From positions 1 to 38,364 of the forward strand of contig NZ_KQ948494.1 of NCBI RefSeq assembly GCF_001514115.1: a stretch of DNA of 38,364 nucleotides. The letters are read 5' to 3'. The notes below the pieces were generated by a model. The model was not told the DNA's origin and ran no database searches. It worked only from the letters and a program-made list of their open reading frames with translations. The position numbers and the translations under genes were made by a program. This document shows, piece after piece, positions 16,560 through 25,272 of the stretch. This stretch comes from Streptomyces olivochromogenes (GTDB lineage: Bacteria > Actinomycetota > Actinomycetes > Streptomycetales > Streptomycetaceae). How positions within the stretch are numbered: position 1 is the stretch's first letter; each line of letters starts with the position of its first letter.

Positions 16560-17060
16560 TCAGGTGCAGACGCCTGCAGTACAGCTACGGCGGCGGGGGG
16601 GCCAGGGATGGGCAGGGGCGCCGGTGAGGACCAGGGCGCGGGTGAGCTGGGGCCGCAGCGGGACAAAGACGGCTTCAAGCGTCAGCATGGCCCGCACCAG
16701 CGCCGGAACGACCGACACCCCCACACCCGCCCGCACCATGGTCACCAGAGTGGGCAGCTCGCTCACCCGGTGCGTCGGACGGAAGGGCGCGCCGGCCCGC
16801 TGGTACGCCTGGCGGACGAAGCGCGCGCAGCCGCCGTCGACGAACAAGCACGTGTCGTCCTCCAGTTCGTCCACCGCGACGCTCGGCTCTGCGGCCAGCG
16901 GGTGATCGGCAGGGCTGTGGTCTCCCAGGTGCCGACCATCAGCGGGTACGAGCAGGGCCTGCGCCGCTTGGCACCGGAGGCCGTGGCGGGCCTCGAGGAG
17001 TCCTTCGCGCAGGACGAGCGGGCCAGGTTCCGGGGCGAGGCTCCGCAACACCGTGGCCAT
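16560..17060 (-). pseudogene. LysR-family regulator, C-terminal remnant
   Basis: Leftward frame whose last 100 residues match the effector-binding half of LysR regulators: DHPLAAEPSVAVDELEDDTCLFVDGG, ARFVRQAYQRAGAPFRPTHRVSELPTLVTMVRAGVGVSVVPALV. The part upstream of about 16920 does not continue the family, and no winged-helix N-terminus is present. It is a non-functional relic. Confidence 0.6.
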
Positions 17061-17342
17061 CGTCAGCAGCGATCCGGCGGTGGCCGCCTCCTACCGGTCA
17101 CGGCAGGCCATCGACTTCTCACCGCAGCCCACGCCCGACGGCGCGTGGGAGAACAAGGTCACAGTCCGTTCAACCCGCGCCGCGCGCATGTACGAGCCCG
17201 GGATCTGGATCACGCGGGTCTCGCACACACCGCTGCTCATGGTGGTCGCCCTGGGCGACGCGGTCACCGTGACCGACCTCGGGCTCGCCGCCTACGAACC
17301 TGCGGCGCCGCCTGCGCCTGGTTCCGTGAGCACCTCGCCTGA
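17053..17342 (+). pseudogene. alpha/beta-hydrolase C-terminal remnant, copy 1
   Basis: SSDPAVAASYRSRQAIDFSP, then GAWENKVTVRSTRAARMYEPG and ITRVSHTPLLMVVALGDAVTVTDLGLAAYE match the C-terminal third of actinobacterial alpha/beta hydrolases (catalytic Asp region). Then the frame shifts and about 30 residues that should hold the catalytic His (GGHF) are missing, before ACAWFREHLA and a stop at 17340. Internal deletion and missing N-terminus make it inactive. Confidence 0.5.
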
Positions 17343-17479
17343 CACACGAACGCACCGCTTCAACGCGCCGCTTCTACTTCTACGCCGCGGTCCCGGAGTC
17401 CGCCCCCGCATACCGACCTGCTCCACCAGGGTGGAAGCTGGAGGACGTAGCGACCCTCTGAACAGTGGACCGGGCAGGT

Positions 17480-17690
17480 CGGCCCCCTCTGCCGATGCTC
17501 GTCGCCGCGCAGCACGGCACCATTGGCGTGGATCTGCTGCTGAGTGCCAACCAGCGGGCGCCGCAGCCCAAGCGCCTCGGGCTGTTGGAAGGCGGGCGCT
17601 TCGAGCCGGACCACGCGCGGTTCGCGACGCACCCCGCACGGCCCGGGAGCGGTTCCAGCAGAACCTCTGGCCGTTCCCGTCTCTCTTCCT
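17480..17690 (+). pseudogene. alpha/beta-hydrolase C-terminal remnant, copy 2
   Basis: A second piece of the same kind of protein: PPLPMLVAAQHGTIGVDLLL, then QRAPQPKRLGLLEGGRFEPDHARFAT, which corresponds to the segment missing from copy 1 but with the catalytic His of GGHF replaced by Arg. A following frame reads AREREQ-like and RFQQNLW residues. It ends just before the ribosome binding site of the enoyl-CoA hydratase. Confidence 0.4.
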
Positions 17691-17713
17691 CCCCCTCACC
17701 CGAAGGAAAGATC

Positions 17714-18574
17714 ATGAGCGTCGCCTACTCGTCGATTCGGACCCGGGAGGACGCTGGTGTCCTGTTCGCCACCCTCGATGTCGGCCCCCTCAACCTCATC
17801 GGTGTCGACCTCGTCCGTGACCTGGTCTCGCTCGTCGACACGCTGTACAGCGACCCCGGTGACGTGCGGGTCGTCGTCATCGACAGCGCCTCACCCGAAT
17901 TCTTCTCGGCGCACGTGGACCTCACGGCGATCCCGCAGTACACCGCGGAGGCTGCGAAGGCCGGCGGCCCTGGTGACGCCTCGCTCGGCATGTTCCTGCA
18001 CAGGCTGGCGCACGTCCCGGTGATCACCATCGCCAAGGTGCGCGGCAGGGCCCGTGGCGGCGGCGACGAACTCGCCCTGGCCTGCGACATGATCTTCGCC
18101 GCGCGCGAGAACGCGGTCTTCGGGCAGTTCGAGTCCGGCACCGGCGCCCTGCCCGGCGCCGGCGGCATACAGCACCTGACCCGGCGGCTTGGCAGAACAC
18201 GCGCCATCGAAGCCATCACCGGCGCCGACGACTTCGACGCCGATCTCGCAGAGCGCTACGGCGCCGATCTCGCAGAGCGCTACGGCTGGATCAACCGCGC
18301 CCTGCCCGACGCCGAGCTGGACGGCTTCGTCGAGCGCCTGGCCAAGCGCATCGCCGGCTTCCCGCCCGCGGGGGTCAAGGCCGCGAAGCGCGCGATCAAC
18401 GACCTCACGCTGCCGCACCCGGCGAACGTCCGCTCCGACTCGGCCATGTTCCTCGGGCTGGTCGCACTGCCCGAAAGCCGGGAGCGCCTGGACTACCTCG
18501 CGAACCGGGGCCTCCAGACACTGGGTGACGTCGAACGCGACCTCGGCGACGCCGTGGCGGAGTACCCCGGCTGA
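17714..18574 (+). CDS. enoyl-CoA hydratase/isomerase family protein
   Basis: 286 residues from ATG 17714, preceded by GAAGGAAAG. Crotonase fold: VLFATLDVGPLNLIG, VVVIDSASPEFFSAHVDL (first oxyanion-hole strand), AKVRGRARGGGDELALACDMIFA (second oxyanion hole), FGQFESGTGALPGAGGIQHLTRRLG with a Glu where the family has one catalytic Glu. The second classical catalytic Glu is not in its usual place, so hydratase activity is uncertain and another crotonase reaction is possible. An exact 24-bp tandem duplication (18238-18261 and 18262-18285) repeats eight residues ADLAERYG in the helix before WINRALPD. It stands alone between remnants, with no other fatty acid genes nearby. Confidence 0.82.
   Translation: MSVAYSSIRTREDAGVLFATLDVGPLNLIGVDLVRDLVSLVDTLYSDPGDVRVVVIDSASPEFFSAHVDLTAIPQYTAEAAKAGGPGDASLGMFLHRLAHVPVITIAKVRGRARGGGDELALACDMIFAARENAVFGQFESGTGALPGAGGIQHLTRRLGRTRAIEAITGADDFDADLAERYGADLAERYGWINRALPDAELDGFVERLAKRIAGFPPAGVKAAKRAINDLTLPHPANVRSDSAMFLGLVALPESRERLDYLANRGLQTLGDVERDLGDAVAEYPG
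18238..18285 (+). repeat. 24-bp exact tandem duplication inside the enoyl-CoA hydratase gene
   Basis: Two perfect copies of a 24-bp unit starting CGCCGATCTCGC, in frame, duplicating eight residues. Related family members normally have one copy of this segment, so it looks like a recent slippage event. Confidence 0.8.
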
Positions 18575-18722
18575 GGCGGCGGCGTCGGCCCCGTCGCTGA
18601 GTCCGGGCGAATGCCCTGGCCGGCGGCGGGGCGGTGTCCATGTTCGTGCGTCGGCGTCTTCGGCGAGACCAGCCGAGCGGCTGGAGCTCGGCCGACCGGC
18701 GACGGCCCGGCCGACCCCGGTG

Positions 18723-20804
18723 TCACGGTGACCGCTGTTGGGGACGGGGCGGGGTTGCGCGCGGGAGCTGCTCGGCCCAGACGGTCTTGCCATCGTGGGA
18801 GTAACGGACGCCCCAGTTCTGTGCGAGTTGGGCGATGATGAACAGGCCGCGCCCGCCTTCGTCGATGGTCTTCGCGTGGCGAAGCCGCGGTGCGAGAGCG
18901 TTGTTGTCGTGGACTTCGCAGGTGAGCGTGCAGTCCTTGATGAGCCGCAAGCGCACAGGCGGGGTGCCGTAGCGGATGGCGTTGGTCACCAGTTCACTGA
19001 CGATCATTTCGGTGGTGTAGGCGGTCTCCTCATCCACTCCCCAATGGGTGAGCTGGTGTTGGGCGTGGGTGCGCGCCGCGGCAACAGCTTGGGGATGGTG
19101 GTCGAGATGCCATGAGGCGACCTGGTCGGCGGGGAATCGGCGGGTGCGGGCGAGGAGGAGGATGACGTCGCCGTGGCGGGTGTCGTCGCGTAGCCGGTAG
19201 AGCACGTCATCACACAGCTCCTGCAGTGGCCGGTCAGCGTGGGCCAGCACCCGTTGCAGGACGTCCGGGGACCGGGAGCTGTTCAGCAGGGACGGGGTGT
19301 AGAAGGCGAGGACAGTGCCGTCGGTGACGGGAACAGTCGTGGCGGCGAAGGGGGGTCCTTCGGTACTCCCCAGGGGACGTCCGCTCGGCAGGAGGGGGAC
19401 CTCGGTGCTCCCGTCGGGATGGGCGATCACGGGTGGGGGGTGGCCGGCCAGGGCGATGGTGCAGGTCTCGGCGAGCGGGTCGTAGACCGCGTACGCGCAG
19501 CTTCCCGCGAGCGGCATGGGGTCGCCGGGGGGCAGAGCCGCGCGTTCCTGGACCAGGTTGACGGCGGTGTCGTTGAGGCGGGCGAGGAGCTCGTCGGGCT
19601 CCAGGTCGAGCGCGGCCAGGGAGTGCGTGGCGGTCCGTATCTGTCCCAGGGTGGTGGCCGCGTGGATGCCCTGGCCGGCTACTTCGCCGACCACCAGTGC
19701 GGTGCGGGCGCCGGACAGCGCGAAGGTGTCGAACCCGCCGCCTCCGCCCGTCTCGGAGGGAACGTGCAGGTGCGCGGTTTCCATGGTCGTCCGCGTCGCA
19801 GGCTGGGGAATCAGCAGGTGGCGCTGGATGGTCAGGGCGATGGTGTGTTCGCGGGTGTAACGGCGTGCGTTGTCGATGCACAGCGCGGTGTGAGCCGCCA
19901 CTGCGACGGCGAGGGTGACGTCGCCCTCGTCGTACACGTCGCCCGGGTCGGTGCGGTACAGACTCATGAGTCCCAGCACGGTTCCCCGCAGGGTCAGGGG
20001 TGTGGTGATCAGGCTGTGGGCACCGGAGGCGCGGATCGCCGCGGCGCGCGGCGGGACGGCGGCCAGCCAGGGCGTTTCGGGGCCCAGAGCGACGAGGCGG
20101 GGCTGGAGGTCGGCGAGCGTCTGCGCGTAAGGCGTCGGAAACGGCAGAGCGCGCACGTCACCCACCGGATGTGCCTGAACCTGCTCCTCGCCGCCACTGC
20201 GGCCGAAGGCGGCACGGCGCAGCGGCACCTCCGATGCGAGAGGACTCGGCGGAGGTTCCTCGCCACGCACGACCGCGTCCACCACCTCCACCACGGCGAT
20301 GTCGGCGAAGTCCGGCACCATCGTCTGCACCAGTTCCTCGCAGGTGACCACCACGTCGAGGGTCTGTCCCACGCGCACCCGCACCGAGCCGAGGACGCGC
20401 AGCCGGGCGCGTACCTTTTCGTTTTCGGTGACGTCGAGTACCTCCGTCAGCACCCCGAGGATCCTCCCTTGCGCGTCCTCGAGACGAGACGCCGAGACGG
20501 AGAACTGGTACTCCGGCCCAGGCACGCCCTTCGGACGCACCCCCACCAGGTGTCCCCGTGCGGGCGTGCCGCTCTCCAGCACGTCGTGCAGCATCGCCTC
20601 GACCTCACCGGGCGCGGACAGGTCGAACACGTCGGTGAGGTGCCGGCCCACCATCTGTTCAGGAGGCGCGTGCACGGCCGTCGTGCCGCCGTTGATCCGC
20701 AGGATCCGCAGCTTCGTGTCCAGGATCATCAAGTCTCTGGGGGACTGGTGGAACAGAGCTTCCAGTACTGCCGCACCCTCGACGGCCGCTTCGTTGTGCG
20801 CCAC
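18723..20804 (-). CDS. PAS-GAF-PP2C(SpoIIE)-HATPase regulatory protein
   Basis: 693 residues. PAS at about 14-125 (LFHQSPRDLMILDTKLRILRIN), GAF at about 145-325 (SLITTPLTLRGTVLGLMSLYR), a SpoIIE-type PP2C domain at about 340-550, and an RsbW-like HATPase at about 560-685 (MIVSELVTNAIRYG with N-box, DEGGRGLFII G-box). In Streptomyces such proteins act in partner switching on anti-anti-sigma factors. Several usual PP2C metal ligands are changed: the GGDWYD motif is GGGGFD, the GDVxGHG motif is GEVAGQG, and the late DD pair before the last strand is GD (HGDVILLLART). The phosphatase may therefore be weak or dead while the kinase-type domain (Asn and Gly boxes present) looks intact. No obvious sigma or anti-sigma partner gene is adjacent. 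Confidence 0.87.
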   Translation of the reverse strand: MAHNEAAVEGAAVLEALFHQSPRDLMILDTKLRILRINGGTTAVHAPPEQMVGRHLTDVFDLSAPGEVEAMLHDVLESGTPARGHLVGVRPKGVPGPEYQFSVSASRLEDAQGRILGVLTEVLDVTENEKVRARLRVLGSVRVRVGQTLDVVVTCEELVQTMVPDFADIAVVEVVDAVVRGEEPPPSPLASEVPLRRAAFGRSGGEEQVQAHPVGDVRALPFPTPYAQTLADLQPRLVALGPETPWLAAVPPRAAAIRASGAHSLITTPLTLRGTVLGLMSLYRTDPGDVYDEGDVTLAVAVAAHTALCIDNARRYTREHTIALTIQRHLLIPQPATRTTMETAHLHVPSETGGGGGFDTFALSGARTALVVGEVAGQGIHAATTLGQIRTATHSLAALDLEPDELLARLNDTAVNLVQERAALPPGDPMPLAGSCAYAVYDPLAETCTIALAGHPPPVIAHPDGSTEVPLLPSGRPLGSTEGPPFAATTVPVTDGTVLAFYTPSLLNSSRSPDVLQRVLAHADRPLQELCDDVLYRLRDDTRHGDVILLLARTRRFPADQVASWHLDHHPQAVAAARTHAQHQLTHWGVDEETAYTTEMIVSELVTNAIRYGTPPVRLRLIKDCTLTCEVHDNNALAPRLRHAKTIDEGGRGLFIIAQLAQNWGVRYSHDGKTVWAEQLPRATPPRPQQRSP

Positions 20805-20989
20805 GGCAACCCACCTCCGCTATCAAGCCTGCTCCTGGCTCCTGTGCGCCGCTCCCTCGCATTGCGATTCGTATCCGGACGTGCCGCCGCCGTTACGGCC
20901 TCAGTCCGGTGGTGTCGAGCGTTCGCCAGCGGTTTGCCGCGGTGACGGGATACGGGGCCGTGGCCGGTCGGGCGGGAGCTCACCCAGCC

Positions 20990-21423
20990 GCAGAAGGCCC
21001 CGCGATCAGATGACGGCGGGTGGCAGCTCACCGAGCAGATCCAGGACCTGGAAGGCCGCCTGGCCCGGCTCGCGGAACGCCCACGCCCCGCAGCTGCTCA
21101 CTGGGGTGGGCATCGGCCCGGACCCGGAACGCCTTGGCAGTGAGGCGTCCTCCGCCGCGCTGTGCGGGGTCAGCCCCCGTCGAGCGTTCCTCGGGCAGTC
21201 GGCAGTACCGCCGGCTCAACCGCGGCGGCGACCGGCAGGCCAACGCCGCCCTGCACCGCATGGTGCAGACCCGGTGCGCTTCGACCCCCGCACCAGGCAG
21301 TACTACGAGCGTCGCATCGCCGAGGGCGAGACGCGGCGCGGGATCGTCCGGTCCCTCAGACGCTTCGTCGCGCGAGAGGTCTTTCACCTGATCCGGCCCA
21401 CATCCTCACAGCCCCCGTCATAA
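20990..21423 (+). pseudogene. IS110-family transposase remnant A
   Basis: C-terminal transposase_20 domain spread over frames: LTEQIQDLEGRLARLAE, then QLLTGVGIGPDPERLGSEA, AALCGVSP, VERSSGSRQYRRLNRGGDRQANAALHRMVQTR and FDPRTRQYYERRIAEGETRRGIVRSLRRFVAREVFHLI with a stop at 21421. The DEDD N-terminal half is absent. It closely resembles remnant B at 36790-37291, on the same strand. Confidence 0.7.
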
Positions 21424-21609
21424 GGGCTGTCGTGAGACATGAGAGGGTCGGACGAGTGAGCGAGACACCGGAGCGCTCCGGCGCGGCCTCGCAGTGAGAT
21501 CGGCTGCGCTGGCGCGCACGATGCGAAGGGCTCCTGAGCGCCTACGACCAGCCGCCCGAGCGTGATGAACCGGACGAGGAGTAACTCTCCTGGCGAGGGA
21601 TTCCGGCGG

Positions 21610-24600
21610 TCACAGCTCCTTCGCGTAGGTGTCCTGGTACGCCGCCCTCCCTCCGAACACGTTGAGGCCGATGTGTCCGCTCGTGTACGTCGTGTCCGTC
21701 ACGTCGATGATCCGCTCACCGTTGAGGAACACCTGGATGCGGTCGCCCTCGGTGAGGATGCGGACGGGGTAGGTCGTGCCGCGGCGGAGCAGGGCCGGGA
21801 CGCGGGCGAGGGCGGCGCCGTCGTCGAAGAAGCCGTTGGCCTTGGCGACCAGGCGGATCACGCGTAGGTCGGGGTCGATGTTGAGGCAGTAGGCATCGGT
21901 GCCGTCGGAGGAGGCGCGCCAGAGGAGGGAGAGGGCGCCGCCTGTGTCCGGGTCGGGGCCGCCGAGCCGGACCAGGGTGGTGAGGTCGAAGTCCGCCGCC
22001 GTGCGGGACGAGATCGCGTTGGAGTCCTTGTCGAAGCTTCCGGCGCGGCCCGCGCTGTCCGTCGACCAGCGGCCGGCGGGGGTGATCGTCAACTTGCCGA
22101 GGTCCGAGCGGAATTCACCGCCGGTCGGGGCGGCCACCAGCGGCTTCACCCGATCCACCAGGCGGAAGGTGCTGTCCAGCTTGTGCACCTTGAGCGAGTC
22201 GATGTGCGCGGTGCCGCCCTTGGCGTAGAAGGCCATGCCGCTGGCGTCCGGCGTGGGGAAGATCAGGCTGGTCACGGCGGCCCGGCCGTCCGCGCCGAAT
22301 GCCTCGACCGAGGACGAGTCGACGTACACGTGCAGGGTCACGCGGCCGTCGGTCGTCTTCATCGGCACGGTAGTGCGGCCCGCGAAGTACTGCGTGAAGT
22401 CGCTCAGACCCGATGCCGAGCGGTCCACGAACAGTTCCTGCGCCTCGGCGTCGAATCCGACTGTCGTGTGCTCGTCGTCGTCGGTCCGGAGCCGGAAGCC
22501 GATCTCCGTGGCGGTGCCGAGGGTGATCTCGGCCTCGATCTCGTAGGCGATGCCAGTGACGCCCGCGAGCGGGTTCGCGGAGTCGGGGCCGACGGCGAGG
22601 TCCTTGCGAGTTGTGGTGGACGTGCGCAGCGTGACCAGCTCCGGGACCGGGCGCTGCGCCAGGCGTACGCCGTCGGCGGTGTCCGTGAGGGTCAGTTCGC
22701 GGGGGGTGCTCAGCCGGCCGTTCCAGCCGCCGGTCGGGGCGCTGAACGGGTAGTCCCAGTTGCTCATCCAGCCGAGCCAGACGCGGCGGTCGTCGGGCAG
22801 ACCGTAGAAGGACATGGCGGCGTAGTAGTCGCGGCCGGAGTCGGCGCGCAGGACCGTGCCGGCCTTCTGGTCGGGAGTGAAACCGGTGCCGTTCCACTCA
22901 CCCGTGAAGTACTGGGCGGCCGAGCCGTTCGTGGCGCGTACGGCACCGGTGCTCAGGGTGAGGACCCACTTCACCTTGTCCTTGTCGCCGTCGACCGGCA
23001 GCGGGAAGAAGTCGGGGCACTCCCAGACGCCGGGCGTGGCCCAGTCGCCGTAGCCGAAGGAGCTGACCTGGGTCCAGGTGAGGAGGTCGGTGGAGGTGAA
23101 GAAGCGGATGTGGTCGCCGCCGGAGACGACCATCAGCCACTGGTCGTGAGCCTCGTCACGGATGACCTTCGGGTCGCGGAAGGTCCAGCCGGCGTCGGGG
23201 CCTCCCGGGTTCTGCACGGCCGGGGTCGAGCCGCCGTGCCACTGCCAGGAGCGGCCCTTGTCCTTGCTGTAGGCGATGCGCACGCTGGCGTTTCCGCCCG
23301 GCTTGTCCGGGTGGTAGCTGGTGTAGTACGCGATCAGGCCCGAGCCTCCGTCGAAGAGGCCGGAGGTGTCGTCGGCGTCGACGATCGCCGAGCCCGACCA
23401 GCAGTTGCCGTAGGCGTTCCAGGGCAGGGCGATCGGCAGGGCCTGCCAGTGGACGAGGTCGGTGCTGACCGCGTGCGCCCAGCGGCCCTGGTCCTGGTGG
23501 AAGAGGTGGTATTCGCCATCGTAGTAGACCAGGCCGTTGGGGTCGCTGGTGGAGCCGGTGAGCTGGGAGTAGTGGTACGTGGGGCGGTACGGCTCGGTGA
23601 AGTAGTCGGCGGTGCTGCGGATCTCGACGTTCTGAAAGTACGACGCCCCGTGCGCGGCCGCGGTGCCGACGGTGGCGCCCGTGGTTCGGGACACGCGGGT
23701 CTTGAGCGCCCGTACGCCGTCCAGATACACCTCGATCGTCCTGTTCGTCGCTCGGGCCTCGACGCGATAGGTGCCGCCAGACGCGATGCGCCGGACCGGG
23801 CCGGAGGCGGAGGCGAGGCGGGCGCCGGAGGAGCGGTCCAGCAGGACGACGGCATTGCGGCCGGCTTCCAGGCGGGCTTCGTAGCCGCCGGAACCGTTCG
23901 CGGACGCGCGCAGGACGAGACCGGCAGAGGAGGAGGGGCCGCCCGGTGTGATGTCGGCTCTCGCCACCAGGTCGCCGTCGGTGAAGGGGGCCGTGCGCAG
24001 GCCGTTCTCGCCGCGGATGCCGCGCAGGTCGGGGGTCCAGGTGCCAGAGCGGGCCGTCCAGCCCTGGCGGCCGGTGGCGAGATCGGCCCCGGCGATGTTC
24101 TCGAAGGACACCGCTCCGGCCGATGCCGTGACGGCGAGTCGGCCTTTGGTGTGGGTGGAGTCCTGGGCGGTGATGACGGGGCTGTAGCCGTCGGGAGAGA
24201 GGAAGTTGGTCTGCCAGTGCACGCGCAGTTCGTCGTGTTCGGCTTCGACGCGCAGGCGGTAGACCGTGTCGGCCTTGATGGTGGTCGCGTAGGTGCCGAG
24301 CGTGACGTTGCCGTCGATGCGGTAGAGCCTCAGCGTGCCCTGGTCCGCGTCGACTTGGACGCCGTAGCCGTGCGCGGCCGTGGCGTCGGTGCGCACCAGC
24401 AGTGAGGCGATGGCGGAGGCGTCGTGCAGGAGCAGGTCGGCCTGGAGCGCGGTGTCGTAGGTCTCAGTCGTGGTGATGGCGCGGGCGGTGGCTATCTGGG
24501 TTGGGGCCGCGCGCCAGCCCAGCGGACTCGCCGTCCAGGTGCCGCCGCTCGTGGTCCAGCCGGTGAGGTTGGTGGTGACTGAGGAGAGGGAGGGCGGGCC

Positions 24601-25179
24601 GAAGGTGACCGTGCCGCCCTGGGCGAGCAGGCCCACCGAGCCGGTGTCGTGGCGGTGGTCCTCGGTGTGGAGGAGCCGCTTGCCGTCGACATGCACCGTC
24701 AGCTCGGATCCGTCGACTGCCACTTCGAGGTCATAAGGTCTTGCGGTCCGCGCGCCCGGCAGCGGCGCGGTGGCGAGTGTGTCGCCGCCGGCCAGGTCGT
24801 AGAGCCGTATGCGGGCGCGGCCGGGGTCGAGGACGACCGCGTATCCGGTCGAGCCGTCCAGGGCTGCCCGGAACACCAACGCGCCTACGGCGGAGGAGGA
24901 TTGGGTCGTGACGCGGGCCGCGTACGTGCCCTTGGCCGCGAGTTGCTGCTCGGACAGGGCGAGGGCGGGCCCGCGACGGACGGCGGTCGCCTTCTGGCCG
25001 CCGTCGGAGGTGCGGGTCCAGGTGCCGGTGACGGGGATGGGGTCGGGAATCGGGGTGGCGGCGGGCGTCGCTCCGGCGGCGCTCGGGGCGGCCTGTGCTG
25101 CGGGGAGGACGCCTCCGAGAGGCAGCAGGGTGGCGGCGGTTCCTCCGGCGATCAGGAGGGTACGGCGGGGCACGCTCAT
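21610..25179 (-). CDS. very large secreted GH32 fructan hydrolase (levanase/inulinase-like)
   Basis: 1189 residues from ATG 25179, chosen because AGGAG lies 6 nt upstream and a signal peptide follows (PRRTLLIAGGTAATLLPLGGVLPAAQA, twin-Arg missing, so Sec or a weak Tat signal). Three concanavalin-like (LamG/DUF1080-type) domains occupy about residues 45-500, each ending in a strand like GSVGLLAQGGTVTF or GRLAVTASAGAVSF. The GH32 five-bladed propeller follows: SDPNG nucleophile motif near 543, FRDPK near 668, WECPD acid/base motif near 720. A GH32 C-terminal beta sandwich spans about 840-985 (VDSSSVEAFGADGRA). A fourth concanavalin-like domain closes the protein. GH32 enzymes hydrolyse beta-fructosides; the added modules suggest binding of levan, inulin or cell-surface polymer. 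It is the last gene of the operon led by lacI. Confidence 0.9.
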   Translation of the reverse strand: MSVPRRTLLIAGGTAATLLPLGGVLPAAQAAPSAAGATPAATPIPDPIPVTGTWTRTSDGGQKATAVRRGPALALSEQQLAAKGTYAARVTTQSSSAVGALVFRAALDGSTGYAVVLDPGRARIRLYDLAGGDTLATAPLPGARTARPYDLEVAVDGSELTVHVDGKRLLHTEDHRHDTGSVGLLAQGGTVTFGPPSLSSVTTNLTGWTTSGGTWTASPLGWRAAPTQIATARAITTTETYDTALQADLLLHDASAIASLLVRTDATAAHGYGVQVDADQGTLRLYRIDGNVTLGTYATTIKADTVYRLRVEAEHDELRVHWQTNFLSPDGYSPVITAQDSTHTKGRLAVTASAGAVSFENIAGADLATGRQGWTARSGTWTPDLRGIRGENGLRTAPFTDGDLVARADITPGGPSSSAGLVLRASANGSGGYEARLEAGRNAVVLLDRSSGARLASASGPVRRIASGGTYRVEARATNRTIEVYLDGVRALKTRVSRTTGATVGTAAAHGASYFQNVEIRSTADYFTEPYRPTYHYSQLTGSTSDPNGLVYYDGEYHLFHQDQGRWAHAVSTDLVHWQALPIALPWNAYGNCWSGSAIVDADDTSGLFDGGSGLIAYYTSYHPDKPGGNASVRIAYSKDKGRSWQWHGGSTPAVQNPGGPDAGWTFRDPKVIRDEAHDQWLMVVSGGDHIRFFTSTDLLTWTQVSSFGYGDWATPGVWECPDFFPLPVDGDKDKVKWVLTLSTGAVRATNGSAAQYFTGEWNGTGFTPDQKAGTVLRADSGRDYYAAMSFYGLPDDRRVWLGWMSNWDYPFSAPTGGWNGRLSTPRELTLTDTADGVRLAQRPVPELVTLRTSTTTRKDLAVGPDSANPLAGVTGIAYEIEAEITLGTATEIGFRLRTDDDEHTTVGFDAEAQELFVDRSASGLSDFTQYFAGRTTVPMKTTDGRVTLHVYVDSSSVEAFGADGRAAVTSLIFPTPDASGMAFYAKGGTAHIDSLKVHKLDSTFRLVDRVKPLVAAPTGGEFRSDLGKLTITPAGRWSTDSAGRAGSFDKDSNAISSRTAADFDLTTLVRLGGPDPDTGGALSLLWRASSDGTDAYCLNIDPDLRVIRLVAKANGFFDDGAALARVPALLRRGTTYPVRILTEGDRIQVFLNGERIIDVTDTTYTSGHIGLNVFGGRAAYQDTYAKEL

Positions 25180-25209
25180 GGCAGCTCCTGAGGAGAGCAG
25201 GGGAGGGTG

Positions 25210-25272
25210 GGCCATGGCCCGGGGGACGTCCACCCCGCGGGCCGTGGCCGTGTGTAAGACCGTCACGGCCAC
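25210..25272 (-). promoter_or_regulatory. overlapping hairpins between the two GH32 genes
   Basis: GGCCATGGCCCG (25210-25221) pairs with CGGGCCGTGGCC (25238-25249) with one mismatch; GTGGCCGTG (25244-25252) pairs perfectly with CACGGCCAC (25264-25272), which overlaps the stop of the intracellular GH32. Only one can form at a time. They may set how much transcript continues into the large secreted enzyme, or stabilise upstream mRNA. Confidence 0.45.

Noticed and set aside
19239..20945. A 568-codon plus-strand frame opposite the PAS-GAF-PP2C gene
   Set aside because: No domains and atypical composition; it is a shadow of the regulatory gene.
22183..24405. A long open frame on the plus strand opposite the large GH32 gene
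   Set aside because: It is the mirror of a GC-rich gene: Val/Gly/Ala-rich product without domains, while the minus strand carries GH32 motifs and a good start.
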